Part shown: positions 7,156 to 14,674 of the stretch, piece by piece
How the letters are laid out: every line of letters starts with the position of its first letter
How positions within the stretch are numbered: position 1 is the stretch's first letter
Assembly (NCBI GenBank): GCA_910589155.1
Contig: CAJURY010000018.1
Span: 1-24,877, forward strand
Direction: 5' to 3'
Length of the DNA stretch: 24,877 nucleotides
Origin: an uncultured Oscillospiraceae bacterium
Lineage (GTDB): Bacteria > Bacillota > Clostridia > Oscillospirales > Oscillospiraceae
The notes under the pieces: model-generated
Database searches by the model: none
What the model saw: only the letters and a program-made list of their open reading frames with translations
Told to the model about the DNA's origin: nothing
Position numbers and translations under genes: made by a program

Positions 7156-7390
7156 AATCCCGCGCCTTTTCCAAAAGGCGCGGGATTCCAGTGTATCAAA
7201 AAAGCCTCGCAGAGTTCGCGCCCGCAGGCGCGAATAAAGTCAAAATTATTTTCCGCCGCGGCGTGTACGTGGCGGAAAATACTTCTCAGGCTGCAAGTGT
7301 GGAATTTGTCCGCTTTTGGCGGACAAATTATGCGCGCAGCAGACTGTAAACCTATTGTCGGAAAACCCCGCAGGAGTTTTTCGACAGTCT
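7156..7390 (+). ncRNA. Array of consecutive hairpins downstream of the small operon
   Basis: Five inverted repeats follow one another: 7156-7187 (15-bp arms), 7215-7234 (8 bp), 7248-7280 (10 bp), 7303-7329 (11 bp), and 7341-7390. In the last, AGACTGT can pair with ACAGTCT, or alternatively 7356-7365 can pair with 7377-7386. The two pairings exclude each other. The array ends at the terminator at 7396-7431. There is no open frame of note. It could be a structured 3' UTR, a small RNA, or a pile-up of palindromic repeats; the call as RNA is tentative. Confidence 0.4.
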
Positions 7391-7431
7391 CAAAACCCGC
7401 GCCTTTTCCAAAAGGCGCGGGCTGCTTTTTT
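7377..7431 (+). terminator. Intrinsic terminator with GACAGTCT box, between convergent genes
   Basis: TTTTTCGACAGTCT (7377-7390) precedes a GC-rich stem, CCCGCGCC (7396-7403) with GGCGCGGG (7414-7421), followed by CTGC and a T-run to 7431. It terminates the rightward small operon and may also serve the aminopeptidase gene, whose stop is at 7430. The hairpin core is a duplicate of the one at 7159-7184. Confidence 0.75.
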
Positions 7432-8707
7432 ATGCAAGCTCCTGGCAGGACATGGCGAAAAACGCCGCCATAGCGCGAACCAGATACCCGCCGTCTTTGA
7501 CCCCGGCGGTTTCATAGCTGGAGTGCATGGCAAGCTGGGGCAATCCAATATCCACAGTACTAACGGCCAACTGAGAAATGGAAATATTGCCCAGAGTAGA
7601 GCCGCCGGGCAAATCCGCCCGATTGTAAAAATCCTGCACCGGCACGTCCGCCTTTTGGCAGGCCATGCGGAACACCGCCTCGGACAGCCCGTCGGTGGCG
7701 TAGCGCTGGTTGGCGCTGTGCTTGATCACAATACCGCCGTTCATCTGCGGGCGGTTGCCCACATCGGCATACTCCGGGTGATTGGGGTGCTGGGCGTGGG
7801 CGTTGTCCGCGGAAACCAGCATACTTTGCGCCATTGCTTGGCGCAAATCCATCCCCAACGCCTCGCAGACGCGAGACAGCGTATCCTTCAAGAACGCGGA
7901 ATCCGCCCCCTGCCGGGTGCAGGAGCCGACTTCCTCGTTGTCAAACAGGCAATAAACCGGGGCGCTTTGTCCTTCTTCCGCCTGCAAAAAGCCCTCTAAC
8001 GTGGCGAAAGCGCATTGCAGGTCGTCCAAGCCCTGAGCGGAAACGTATTCTTCACGACTGCCCCAGACAGTCGCCTTTTGCCGGTTGTACAAATACAGGT
8101 CGGCAGATAAAATGTCCTCTTTTTGAACGCCGGCGCTTTCCGCCACCTGCTCCATGAGATCGTCCTTGCAGTCCGCGCCGCCCAAAATGGGCAGCAGATC
8201 CACCGCCGGATTGTAACTCATATTGTCGTTGGCCGAACGGTTCATGTGGATGGCCACATTGGGAATGAGCAAAAGGTCTTTGCTTAGCGCCACAAGGCGG
8301 CTTTCCACCCTGCCGTCGGCATTGATCAGCACACGCCCGGCAACGGACAAGGGGCGATCCAGCCAGGTGGACATGAGCATCCCGCCGTACCGCTCCACGG
8401 CAATGCGGGTATAATCGCCGGGGGTATCCAGCTTCGTGCGCTCTTTGATGCGGAAGGTGGGGCGATCGCTATGACTGGCAGACAGCATAAAGCCGCTAAA
8501 ACTTCCCGCCGGCACCCGGAAAGCAAGCAGGGCGGACTGATTGCGCATGACAAAATATTTCCCGCCGGGTTGAATTGCCCATTTTTCTCCTTCCAGAAGC
8601 CGGGTATAGCCCGCTTCCTCCAGAATATTTTTGACATTTTCTACAGCGTGATAGCTGCTGGGGCTGCCGTCCAAAAAGGACAGCAGCTTTTTTGTAAAGG
8701 AATCCAT
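7430..8707 (-). CDS. apeB: M18 family aminopeptidase (aspartyl aminopeptidase-like)
   Basis: This encodes 425 residues, the usual length for the family. M18 enzymes are cytoplasmic dizinc exopeptidases that remove N-terminal residues, often acidic ones. Candidate metal-binding and catalytic residues are visible in order: H79 in SASHSDRP, D228 or D229 in GLDDL, E258-E259 in FDNEEVGS, D301 in SADNAHA, and H395 in AMHSSYE. The start at 8707 is preceded by GGTGGAGG and lies 3 bp after the stop of the oligoendopeptidase gene, so the two are cotranscribed. Together they would finish the breakdown of peptides to amino acids. The family call is firm; the exact substrate preference is not. Confidence 0.93.
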   Translation of the reverse strand: MDSFTKKLLSFLDGSPSSYHAVENVKNILEEAGYTRLLEGEKWAIQPGGKYFVMRNQSALLAFRVPAGSFSGFMLSASHSDRPTFRIKERTKLDTPGDYTRIAVERYGGMLMSTWLDRPLSVAGRVLINADGRVESRLVALSKDLLLIPNVAIHMNRSANDNMSYNPAVDLLPILGGADCKDDLMEQVAESAGVQKEDILSADLYLYNRQKATVWGSREEYVSAQGLDDLQCAFATLEGFLQAEEGQSAPVYCLFDNEEVGSCTRQGADSAFLKDTLSRVCEALGMDLRQAMAQSMLVSADNAHAQHPNHPEYADVGNRPQMNGGIVIKHSANQRYATDGLSEAVFRMACQKADVPVQDFYNRADLPGGSTLGNISISQLAVSTVDIGLPQLAMHSSYETAGVKDGGYLVRAMAAFFAMSCQELA

Positions 8708-8710
8708 GGT

Positions 8711-10468
8711 TTACGCCTCCACCAGCTTCAAAAATTCGTCGATTTCGTCCGCCAGAATTTGCAGACCCTTTTTCCAGAAGTTCTTATCCGTTAGGTCAAC
8801 GCCCACAACCTTGGCCGTATCCTCGGCGGTGGTTACGGGGGTGGCTTTCAAAAGCGCCTTGTACTTGGGCACAAAAGCCTCGCCTTGTTCTTCGTACATG
8901 GCGTACAGGCCTCTGGCGAACAAACCGCCGAAGGCATAGGGGAAGTTGTAGAAAATGGGACCGTAGTAATGGCTCTTGCACACCCACATATAAGGATGCA
9001 GAGCGTTTTCGTCCAGGCCGTCGCCGTAGGACTGCTTCTGGGCGTCCAGCATGAGCTGGCAGAGGGTCTCGGCGGAGAGAAACTCCTGCTCCCGGCGGGC
9101 GAATACGGCGGTCTCAAAGCGGTAGCGGGAATAAATGTCGCAGATAATCTGCGCTGCGTCGGAAAGCTGATTTTCAATGAGGTTCAGCTTCTGCGCCGGG
9201 TCGGTGGCGGCGGCGATAGCGGCGTTCATAATGACGCACTCGTTAAAGGTGGAGGCCGTTTCCGCCACGGGCATGGAGTAGTCCCGGTTGAGAGGACGTT
9301 GTTCGTTCAGGCAGCGGTTGTGGAAAGCGTGTCCCAGCTCGTGTGCCAAGGTCACAACGTCGCCGAATGCGCCGTCAAAATTGGTGAGGATGCGGCTTTC
9401 GCGCAAAGAGGGAATCCCGGCGCAGAACGCGCCGCCCACCTTGCCTTCTCTGGGGTAGAAGTCAATCCAAGCGTTGTCAAAGGCGCTTGCCACCATATCG
9501 TGCAGGTCGCTGTCAAAATCCTTGAAAATGTCCAGCAAATAGGCCTTGGCTTCTTCGGTGGTGTAGGCCTTTTCCGGGGTTTTGCCCATGGGCGCAAACA
9601 AGTCGTACCAGGGCAGGCCGTTTTCATGCCCCAGCGCCTTGCCCTTGGCTCTGAGATACTGCCAGAATTTGGGCAGATACTCGTCGATGGCGGCAAACAT
9701 GGCGTCCAGAGTTTCCCGCTTCATGGCGGAATCCGCCAGGGTTTCGGCCAGCGGGGACTCGTAGCCACGAAGCTGGGCTTCCGTGATGGTTTCCAGCTTG
9801 ATGGAGTTCAGGGCAAAGGCCACGGAATCCGCGATTTTCTCGTAGCAGGCAAGCTCCGCTTCATAGGCGGCCTTGCGCACGGCGGGGTCTTTGTCGTAGG
9901 CCAGATTGCGGATGGAGGAAAGGGTGGTCTTGCCGCCGTTGTAATCCACCTGCACTGCGCTGGTGAGCAGCCCCTGCAAATCGCCCCAGGCGTTGGAGCC
10001 GGAAAGCCGCATCCGGGCGAGAATTTCCTCGCTTTCGCTGCCAAGCAGGTGCTTGCTCTGCTCTTTCATACGGGCGAACAGGAAGCGGTATTCTTTCAAA
10101 ATCGGGTCGGACTGAGCGATTTCAAGCAGATTGTCGATTTTTGCAAGATAGGCCTTGCAAGCGGCATCCGGGCCGGCGGTCTGGCTGAAAAGCTGCATAA
10201 TCTGCCCAAAAGCAGAACCGGCGGCGCTATCTTTGGTGTTTGCGGATTGGCGCAAAGAAGCGTAGCCCGCCAGTTTTTCAACTAAGTCGGTGATTTCCTC
10301 CATACAGGTAATGTAGCCCAACATGGCTTCCTTGGCAGGAAAGGTTTGGATTTTTTCCGCAAAATCAGCAAGGGCTTTGCAGGCGACCGCCAGCTTTTCC
10401 TGATCGGCAAGCCATTTAGGGTCGGTAAAATCCTCGTATAAAGGGGTTAAATTCCAGCGTTCGTTCAT
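8711..10468 (-). CDS. pepF: Oligoendopeptidase F (M3 family metallopeptidase)
   Basis: This encodes 585 residues, typical for clostridial M3 oligoendopeptidases, which are cytoplasmic zinc enzymes cutting short peptides internally. The HEXXH motif is VTLAHELGHAFHN with H376, E377 and H380. The third zinc ligand is probably E403 in PVAETASTFNE. The helical N-terminal domain precedes the catalytic domain as in the family. I chose the ATG at 10468 (MNERWNLTPLYEDF) because AAAGGAGAA lies just upstream; an upstream extension adds 17 residues with no match to family starts. It forms a two-gene unit with the M18 aminopeptidase. A -10-like TAGAAT occurs near 10507-10512, but no convincing -35 box was seen. 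Confidence 0.94.
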   Translation of the reverse strand: MNERWNLTPLYEDFTDPKWLADQEKLAVACKALADFAEKIQTFPAKEAMLGYITCMEEITDLVEKLAGYASLRQSANTKDSAAGSAFGQIMQLFSQTAGPDAACKAYLAKIDNLLEIAQSDPILKEYRFLFARMKEQSKHLLGSESEEILARMRLSGSNAWGDLQGLLTSAVQVDYNGGKTTLSSIRNLAYDKDPAVRKAAYEAELACYEKIADSVAFALNSIKLETITEAQLRGYESPLAETLADSAMKRETLDAMFAAIDEYLPKFWQYLRAKGKALGHENGLPWYDLFAPMGKTPEKAYTTEEAKAYLLDIFKDFDSDLHDMVASAFDNAWIDFYPREGKVGGAFCAGIPSLRESRILTNFDGAFGDVVTLAHELGHAFHNRCLNEQRPLNRDYSMPVAETASTFNECVIMNAAIAAATDPAQKLNLIENQLSDAAQIICDIYSRYRFETAVFARREQEFLSAETLCQLMLDAQKQSYGDGLDENALHPYMWVCKSHYYGPIFYNFPYAFGGLFARGLYAMYEEQGEAFVPKYKALLKATPVTTAEDTAKVVGVDLTDKNFWKKGLQILADEIDEFLKLVEA

Positions 10469-10584
10469 AAAAATTCTCCTTTTGTTTTTGTATGCGATGT
10501 ATTTACATTCTATAGCCATTGAAAAATGTTGTAGGCATTTGCAAATTTGATCGGCAGTTGTTTTTTTCGCACAGTTCGATTCAA

Positions 10585-10634
10585 GCCGTAGGGGCGAACC
10601 TGCGTGTTCGCCCGGTGGGCAGCGCCCCTACGGC
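10585..10634. repeat. Palindromic intergenic repeat of the GTAGGGGCGAACC type
   Basis: GCCGTAGGGGCG (10585-10596) pairs exactly with CGCCCCTACGGC (10623-10634), enclosing a smaller CGAACCTGCGTGTTCG hairpin. A repeat of this type recurs in gut clostridial genomes as I recall it. It lies between the histidine kinase stop and the pepF start and might act as a transcription barrier, but it lacks a U-tract. Confidence 0.7.
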
Positions 10635-10645
10635 GTACCATTGGA

Positions 10646-11980
10646 TTATGCGGACGTTTCGCCTGGCGCGGCCAGCAGCGTCAGTTCCACGACAAACAGG
10701 TTCCCAGACAGCGCCGCTTGGAAAACGCCGCCCATAGCCGCCGTCAGCTTCTTGCAGGTTTGGAGGCCAATCTTTGTGCTTTCCACCCGACCTGCGTCGG
10801 CGTTTCGCCAGTTGGCCAGCCGGATATGCGCCCCCGCCTTCGTAATTTGAACGTCAACGGTTACGGCTTTTCCCGGATCGGCGTACTTTTGAATATTAGA
10901 GTACAAATTGCCAAACACGCGGCAAAGATGCTGTACATCCACCTGTATGGGGCAGGTATCTTCCGTGCCGCCAGCTTCTACCAGAAAGCCCCGCTGACGC
11001 AGCTCTGCATTGTGTTCGCCCAGAAGCTGCTCCAAAAGCGTCCCTGCGTCCATGGTTTCCAGATGCACCTCCGGCTCCGGCTGTCCAAATACCAGAAAAT
11101 AGCCAAATAGTTCTTCCGTCAAGTCCCGGAGCTGCTCCGCCTTGCTCTGGCAGATACGCAAATAGGTCTGCTGCTGCGCTGCCGTCAGTTCCTCCGGCTC
11201 CTCCAAAAGCTCCAGATAGCCCATCAGCGCAGTCAATGGCGTGCGGACGTCGTGGGAAATTGCCGTGAGAAGCTGGGTATTGGCCTGCCATGCTTGCTGC
11301 TCCCGGTGCAGCTTGTCTATCATGGACAACCGCATAGCGTCCACATCCGCAGCAAGCTGCCCAAGTTCATCTCTGGTGGTGGGGTGGATCTTTTTGATGA
11401 GATCGCCCCGGCTCACCTGCCCCACCTGCCGCTGCAATTTTCTGATGTTGCGGATGACACGACTGTTATACCCCAAAATGATGATTAAAAATACTGCCGC
11501 CGCCACGCTGAGCGCAATCATTTTTGTCAGGGCGTAAAGGTGCCGCTGGGAGGTCTCGTAAATCGTGGTCTGATAAGCGCCGTCTGTAAAAAGAACGGCG
11601 GACTGGTAGGCGTAGTCTGCGTCCTCTCCTACCCGAACCACAAAGCCGTTGGCGGTGCCCACCATATCCGCGCCATTGCGGTTGGAGGTAATCATCATAT
11701 CTCTGCCCTGAATGGTAAGCCGGGCGTAGGGATTTTCCCGGTTCCACTGGCCAATGGCCTCCAGACTGGTGGAAGCCACCTGGTGTTGCACCACATAGTC
11801 TTGAAAGGAGGCGCACAGCGCCAGCACACGCTTTTGCCGGGCGCTTTCCTGCAAGTACCCCTTTTCAATCAGCACGCGACCCAAAAAGCTGCCGCCCAGC
11901 CAGATCCCCACGGCGGCCAGCGTCGCGCATAAAAGCACCGCCATGAGCTTCCAGTTCAGGGAAAACCGCCGCTCAGCCAA
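10646..11980 (-). CDS. Membrane sensor histidine kinase
   Basis: From a TTG start at 11980 this encodes 444 residues. Features in order are: transmembrane helix about 11-31, extracytoplasmic sensor about 35-150, second helix 152-171, HAMP linker 172-222, H-box AISHDVRTPLTAL with phospho-acceptor H243, and N-box GNLYSNIQKYAD near 358-365. A classical DxGxG (G1) motif is not seen; only IGLQTCKKL and a following GG are present. This is recalled in some clostridial VanS-like kinases. The TTG follows AAAGGGG and overlaps the response regulator stop by 8 bases, indicating coupling; an ATG at 12034 would overlap much further. It phosphorylates the partner regulator in response to an unknown envelope signal. 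Confidence 0.88.
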   Translation of the reverse strand: MAERRFSLNWKLMAVLLCATLAAVGIWLGGSFLGRVLIEKGYLQESARQKRVLALCASFQDYVVQHQVASTSLEAIGQWNRENPYARLTIQGRDMMITSNRNGADMVGTANGFVVRVGEDADYAYQSAVLFTDGAYQTTIYETSQRHLYALTKMIALSVAAAVFLIIILGYNSRVIRNIRKLQRQVGQVSRGDLIKKIHPTTRDELGQLAADVDAMRLSMIDKLHREQQAWQANTQLLTAISHDVRTPLTALMGYLELLEEPEELTAAQQQTYLRICQSKAEQLRDLTEELFGYFLVFGQPEPEVHLETMDAGTLLEQLLGEHNAELRQRGFLVEAGGTEDTCPIQVDVQHLCRVFGNLYSNIQKYADPGKAVTVDVQITKAGAHIRLANWRNADAGRVESTKIGLQTCKKLTAAMGGVFQAALSGNLFVVELTLLAAPGETSA

Positions 11981-12665
11981 ATTGATACCCCTTTCCCCAA
12001 ATGGTGCGGATGCGTTTGGGCGTTCCAGGGTCATCCTCCAGCTTTTTGCGCAGGTTCAAAACGTGCACCATCACAGTATTGTTGGAGGAGGGCAGGTACC
12101 GCTCGTCCCACACCGCTTCATAAATGGTGCGCGCGTCGATTGGCACGCTGGGATGCTCCATAAGATACTGCAAAATGGCAAATTCCTTTTCCGTAAGATC
12201 CACGCGCTTGCCATGCTTCAGGGCACAGCGGCGTTCCTCATCCAGAGAAATGTCCAAATGAGGCGGCGGGACTTCTCCCTTGCCTTTGTAGGTCATATAC
12301 CGGCGCAGCAGCGCCTCCGCTTTCATCAAAAGCTCCCGTCTAGAGAAGGGCTTCGCCACAAAAGCGTCTCCACCTGCGTCATAGGCCGCAAGCTGATCGG
12401 ACAACTGGGTTTTCGCTGTGAGAAACAGCACTGGCGCGGCAGAAAATTCCCGAATGGCCTGGGTAGCGGCCACGCCGTCCTTCCCGGGCATCATGATATC
12501 CATAATAATAAGATCAAAATTGCCGTCATGGCGCACGGCGGCCACCGCCGCCTCCCCGGAGGCCGCGTCCGCTACATAATAACCCCTGTGCTCCAGCAAT
12601 ATCCGCAGCAGAGCGCGAATATCCGCCTCATCATCCACGACTAAAATGCGGGCTTTTTGCTCCAT
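11973..12665 (-). CDS. OmpR/PhoB-family response regulator
   Basis: This encodes 230 residues. The receiver domain (about 4-118) has the acidic pair D11-D12, phospho-acceptor D56 in LIIMDIMMPGKDG, T83 in LFLTAKT and K105 in VAKPF. The winged-helix DNA-binding domain (about 130-229) shows DLTEKEFAILQYLMEH and ends with the usual WGKGYQFG. The start at 12665 follows GGAGGAG. It overlaps the histidine kinase and lies 11 bp after the dus gene, so all three are probably one transcript. It resembles VanR-like regulators, but no target genes for cell-wall resistance are present here, and its regulon cannot be inferred. Confidence 0.93.
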   Translation of the reverse strand: MEQKARILVVDDEADIRALLRILLEHRGYYVADAASGEAAVAAVRHDGNFDLIIMDIMMPGKDGVAATQAIREFSAAPVLFLTAKTQLSDQLAAYDAGGDAFVAKPFSRRELLMKAEALLRRYMTYKGKGEVPPPHLDISLDEERRCALKHGKRVDLTEKEFAILQYLMEHPSVPIDARTIYEAVWDERYLPSSNNTVMVHVLNLRKKLEDDPGTPKRIRTIWGKGYQFG

Positions 12666-12676
12666 AAATCTCCTCC

Positions 12677-13642
12677 TTATTGCAGATCACGGCAGATACC
12701 TTTGACAATGGCGTAAACCTCTGTTGCAGCGCTGATGTGCGAAATTTGTTCCTTATAGAAATTACTGTGCGCCACGCCTTTGAGGTACCAGGCAAAGTGC
12801 TTTCTTGCTTCCAGACAGGCGATATGCTCGCCTTTATCTTCCATGGCTAGTTCAAACTGCCGGGTTGCCGTCTCCATGCGCTGCGCAAGAGGCGGCAACG
12901 GGGGAACTTCCGCCCCCTCCAGCTTTGCTTTTACCTCGGCGCATAGCCAGGGGTTGCCAAATACGCCCCGCCCCAGCATCACGCCGTCGGCGTTGGTGCG
13001 GCGCAAGCAGGCGGCGGCATCCTCAGCGGAAAAAATGTCGCCGTTGGCCAGCACAGGAATGGAAACCGCCTCCTTGACCTTGCGAATCATATCCCAATCC
13101 GCTTTGCCGGAATAGAGCATGGCGCGGGTTCTTCCGTGAATGGCAAGGCCGTCGCAGCCAGCCTGCTCCAAGGCGACAGCCAGCTCCGCCACATTGACGT
13201 TACCTTTATCCCAGCCGATGCGGGTCTTTACCGTCACCGGAACGGAAACCCCTTTTTTTACTGCCTCCACAATCCGGCAGGCAAGCTCCGGCGTCCGCAT
13301 CAAAGCGCAGCCGTCTCCGTTGCCTACGATTTTGTGCATGGGACATCCCATATTAAGATCAATGTAGTCGCAACCGGAAAGCTCCAGCGCCAATCCAGCC
13401 GCTTCCGCCATCACCGATGGATCGTTGCCAAACAATTGTGCGCCGCAAATACTATTTTCATTTTTACGCAGCAAGGCGGCGCTTTTTTTGTCTTTGTAAA
13501 CCAAAGCTCTGGAAGAAACCATTTCCGTTACGGTAAGTCCCGCCCCAAGTTCGGCGCAGACCGTGCGATACGCCCAGTCCGTCACCCCCGCCATAGGCGC
13601 AAGCGCCACCGGATTTTCGAGTTCCAAATTGCCGAGACGCAT
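12677..13642 (-). CDS. dusB: tRNA-dihydrouridine synthase (DusB-like)
   Basis: This encodes 321 residues, the normal length. The enzyme uses FMN and NADPH to reduce uridines in tRNA. The N-terminus has the flavin-binding NPVALAPMAGVTD. The catalytic cysteine is C100 in DLNMGCPMHKIVG, K139 lies in VPVTVKTRIGW, H169 in AIHGRTRAMLYSG, and the phosphate-binding part includes VLANGDIFSAEDA and GVMLGRGVFGNPWL. The ATG at 13642 has GGAGGCGG upstream; a longer reading adds 15 residues that overlap the promoter dyad. It heads the dus-regulator-kinase operon. That pairing probably reflects shared transcription rather than a functional link. Confidence 0.94.
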   Translation of the reverse strand: MRLGNLELENPVALAPMAGVTDWAYRTVCAELGAGLTVTEMVSSRALVYKDKKSAALLRKNENSICGAQLFGNDPSVMAEAAGLALELSGCDYIDLNMGCPMHKIVGNGDGCALMRTPELACRIVEAVKKGVSVPVTVKTRIGWDKGNVNVAELAVALEQAGCDGLAIHGRTRAMLYSGKADWDMIRKVKEAVSIPVLANGDIFSAEDAAACLRRTNADGVMLGRGVFGNPWLCAEVKAKLEGAEVPPLPPLAQRMETATRQFELAMEDKGEHIACLEARKHFAWYLKGVAHSNFYKEQISHISAATEVYAIVKGICRDLQ

Positions 13643-13666
13643 AAAATCCGCCTCCTTCTCCAGTGT

Positions 13667-13706
13667 AATATGATGAAATTCTATCATATTTTTTCCAAAC
13701 GCACAA
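13667..13706 (-). promoter_or_regulatory. Putative promoter with overlapping dyad upstream of dus
   Basis: On the minus strand TTGTGC (13701-13706) and TAGAAT (13678-13683) are separated by 17 bases. The perfect dyad AATATGAT-N8-ATCATATT (13667-13690) covers the -10 box and the expected start site, as an operator would. Whether the downstream response regulator binds it is unknown. Confidence 0.5.
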
Positions 13707-13756
13707 GTGCTCTGGGGCCTCTAAAGCAAAATTAATAAAAAGGGAACCAGAGGACG

Positions 13757-13798
13757 CAAAAAATGCCAGGCGGTCTTGCGAAAACAAGATCGCCTGGC
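13757..13798 (-). terminator. Rho-independent terminator after the acetyltransferase gene
   Basis: A 14-bp stem (13785-13798 with 13765-13778, one G-U pair, loop of 6) is followed on the minus strand by ATTTTTTGC. It ends the two-gene unit 13955-16397, after a 3' tail of about 155 bases. Confidence 0.85.
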
Positions 13799-13954
13799 GC
13801 AGAAGCCTGCCCGGATATGCCGACAGGCTCGCCATTTCAGTTCAAAATGCGGCTTGGATTTTTCGCCTTCTTTCACTTCCGGATTGTTCACTGCGAAGCT
13901 CCGCCAAAGAACTGCCCCCTGCTTTTTTACTCCGCTTCCATGGCTCCCTTCTTC

Positions 13955-14674
13955 TTAGGCAAAAAGCGACCACACAAAGCACACAACCGTCAGCGCCGGC
14001 TGGTGAAGCAGATAAATTTGCAGCGAATGCCGGCCGCACCAGCCAAGTCCCCGGAAAATGGGAATGTCCTCCGCCCCGCTGGGAAAAAGCGATCTTTTCT
14101 CCCGGTAGACCGTCCTTCCCAGCCACGCGCCCAGCAAAAACCAGCCCAGGTTCGGCAAAAGCGGGAAATAGTCCGAAGAAGTAAACGCCGCGCTCCGATA
14201 GCCCAAAAACGCAAGATAATCCCATGGCGCAGTGATATATCGCAGTCCATAGCCACCTACCATCAGCAACGTACCCAAAATGCCCAGCGCCCATACAGGC
14301 AATTTGCCAAATACCGGCCACAAAAGCATACAAGCGCCCAGGCAGTGCAGCACCCCGAACCAGATGATAATGTCTATGGGTTGATAGCCCAAAAGATACA
14401 TCCCGGCAGTCACAGCAGTGCAGAGCAAACCGCAGGCAAATACCATCGACCCTCTTTGCACAGACTTATGCCCAAGGGTGACGCTGATACCGGAAATCAG
14501 CAAAAACAGCACGCCGCCCCAATCCTTCAGGAGCACAAAAAATGCGGGATAGTCAAAACTGACAAGCTGGTACAATTCCCGCAGGTCATAGACAAAATGA
14601 ATGACAACCATGCATAAAATGCAAAGCCCCCGAAAGGCGTCCAGCTCCCAAATGCGTTGTTTCTTATGCGTCAT
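13955..14674 (-). CDS. DUF1624 / heparan-alpha-glucosaminide N-acetyltransferase-like membrane protein
   Basis: This encodes 239 residues, rich in hydrophobic segments (about six or seven membrane helices). The N-terminus RIWELDAFRGLCILCMVVIHFVYDL is the signature of the DUF1624 acyltransferase family, with the conserved D-x-x-R-G and histidine in the first helix. Later helices include GGVLFLLISGISVTLGH and a C-terminal IYLLHQPAL. Family members are thought to transfer acyl groups across the membrane to sugars; the bacterial substrate is unknown. Its ATG overlaps the end of the acyl-CoA synthetase gene by 11 bases, so the two are translated in tandem. That coupling suggests, but does not prove, a shared acylation pathway. 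Confidence 0.85.
   Translation of the reverse strand: MTHKKQRIWELDAFRGLCILCMVVIHFVYDLRELYQLVSFDYPAFFVLLKDWGGVLFLLISGISVTLGHKSVQRGSMVFACGLLCTAVTAGMYLLGYQPIDIIIWFGVLHCLGACMLLWPVFGKLPVWALGILGTLLMVGGYGLRYITAPWDYLAFLGYRSAAFTSSDYFPLLPNLGWFLLGAWLGRTVYREKRSLFPSGAEDIPIFRGLGWCGRHSLQIYLLHQPALTVVCFVWSLFA

Larger units (their letters stand above)
13643..13954. other. Intergenic region between dus and the acetyltransferase gene
   Basis: These 312 bases hold the dus promoter and dyad at one end and the terminator at 13757-13798. A weaker hairpin lies near 13806-13829 (AGCCTG with CAGGCT). Open frames crossing it are antisense or out of frame with the flanking genes and lack ribosome binding sites. No gene is called. 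Confidence 0.7.

Noticed and set aside
8885..10285. 466-codon open frame on the plus strand
   Set aside because: It is antisense to pepF, whose HELGH motif and family layout are clear. It has low-complexity, glycine- and valine-rich translation typical of a shadow frame.
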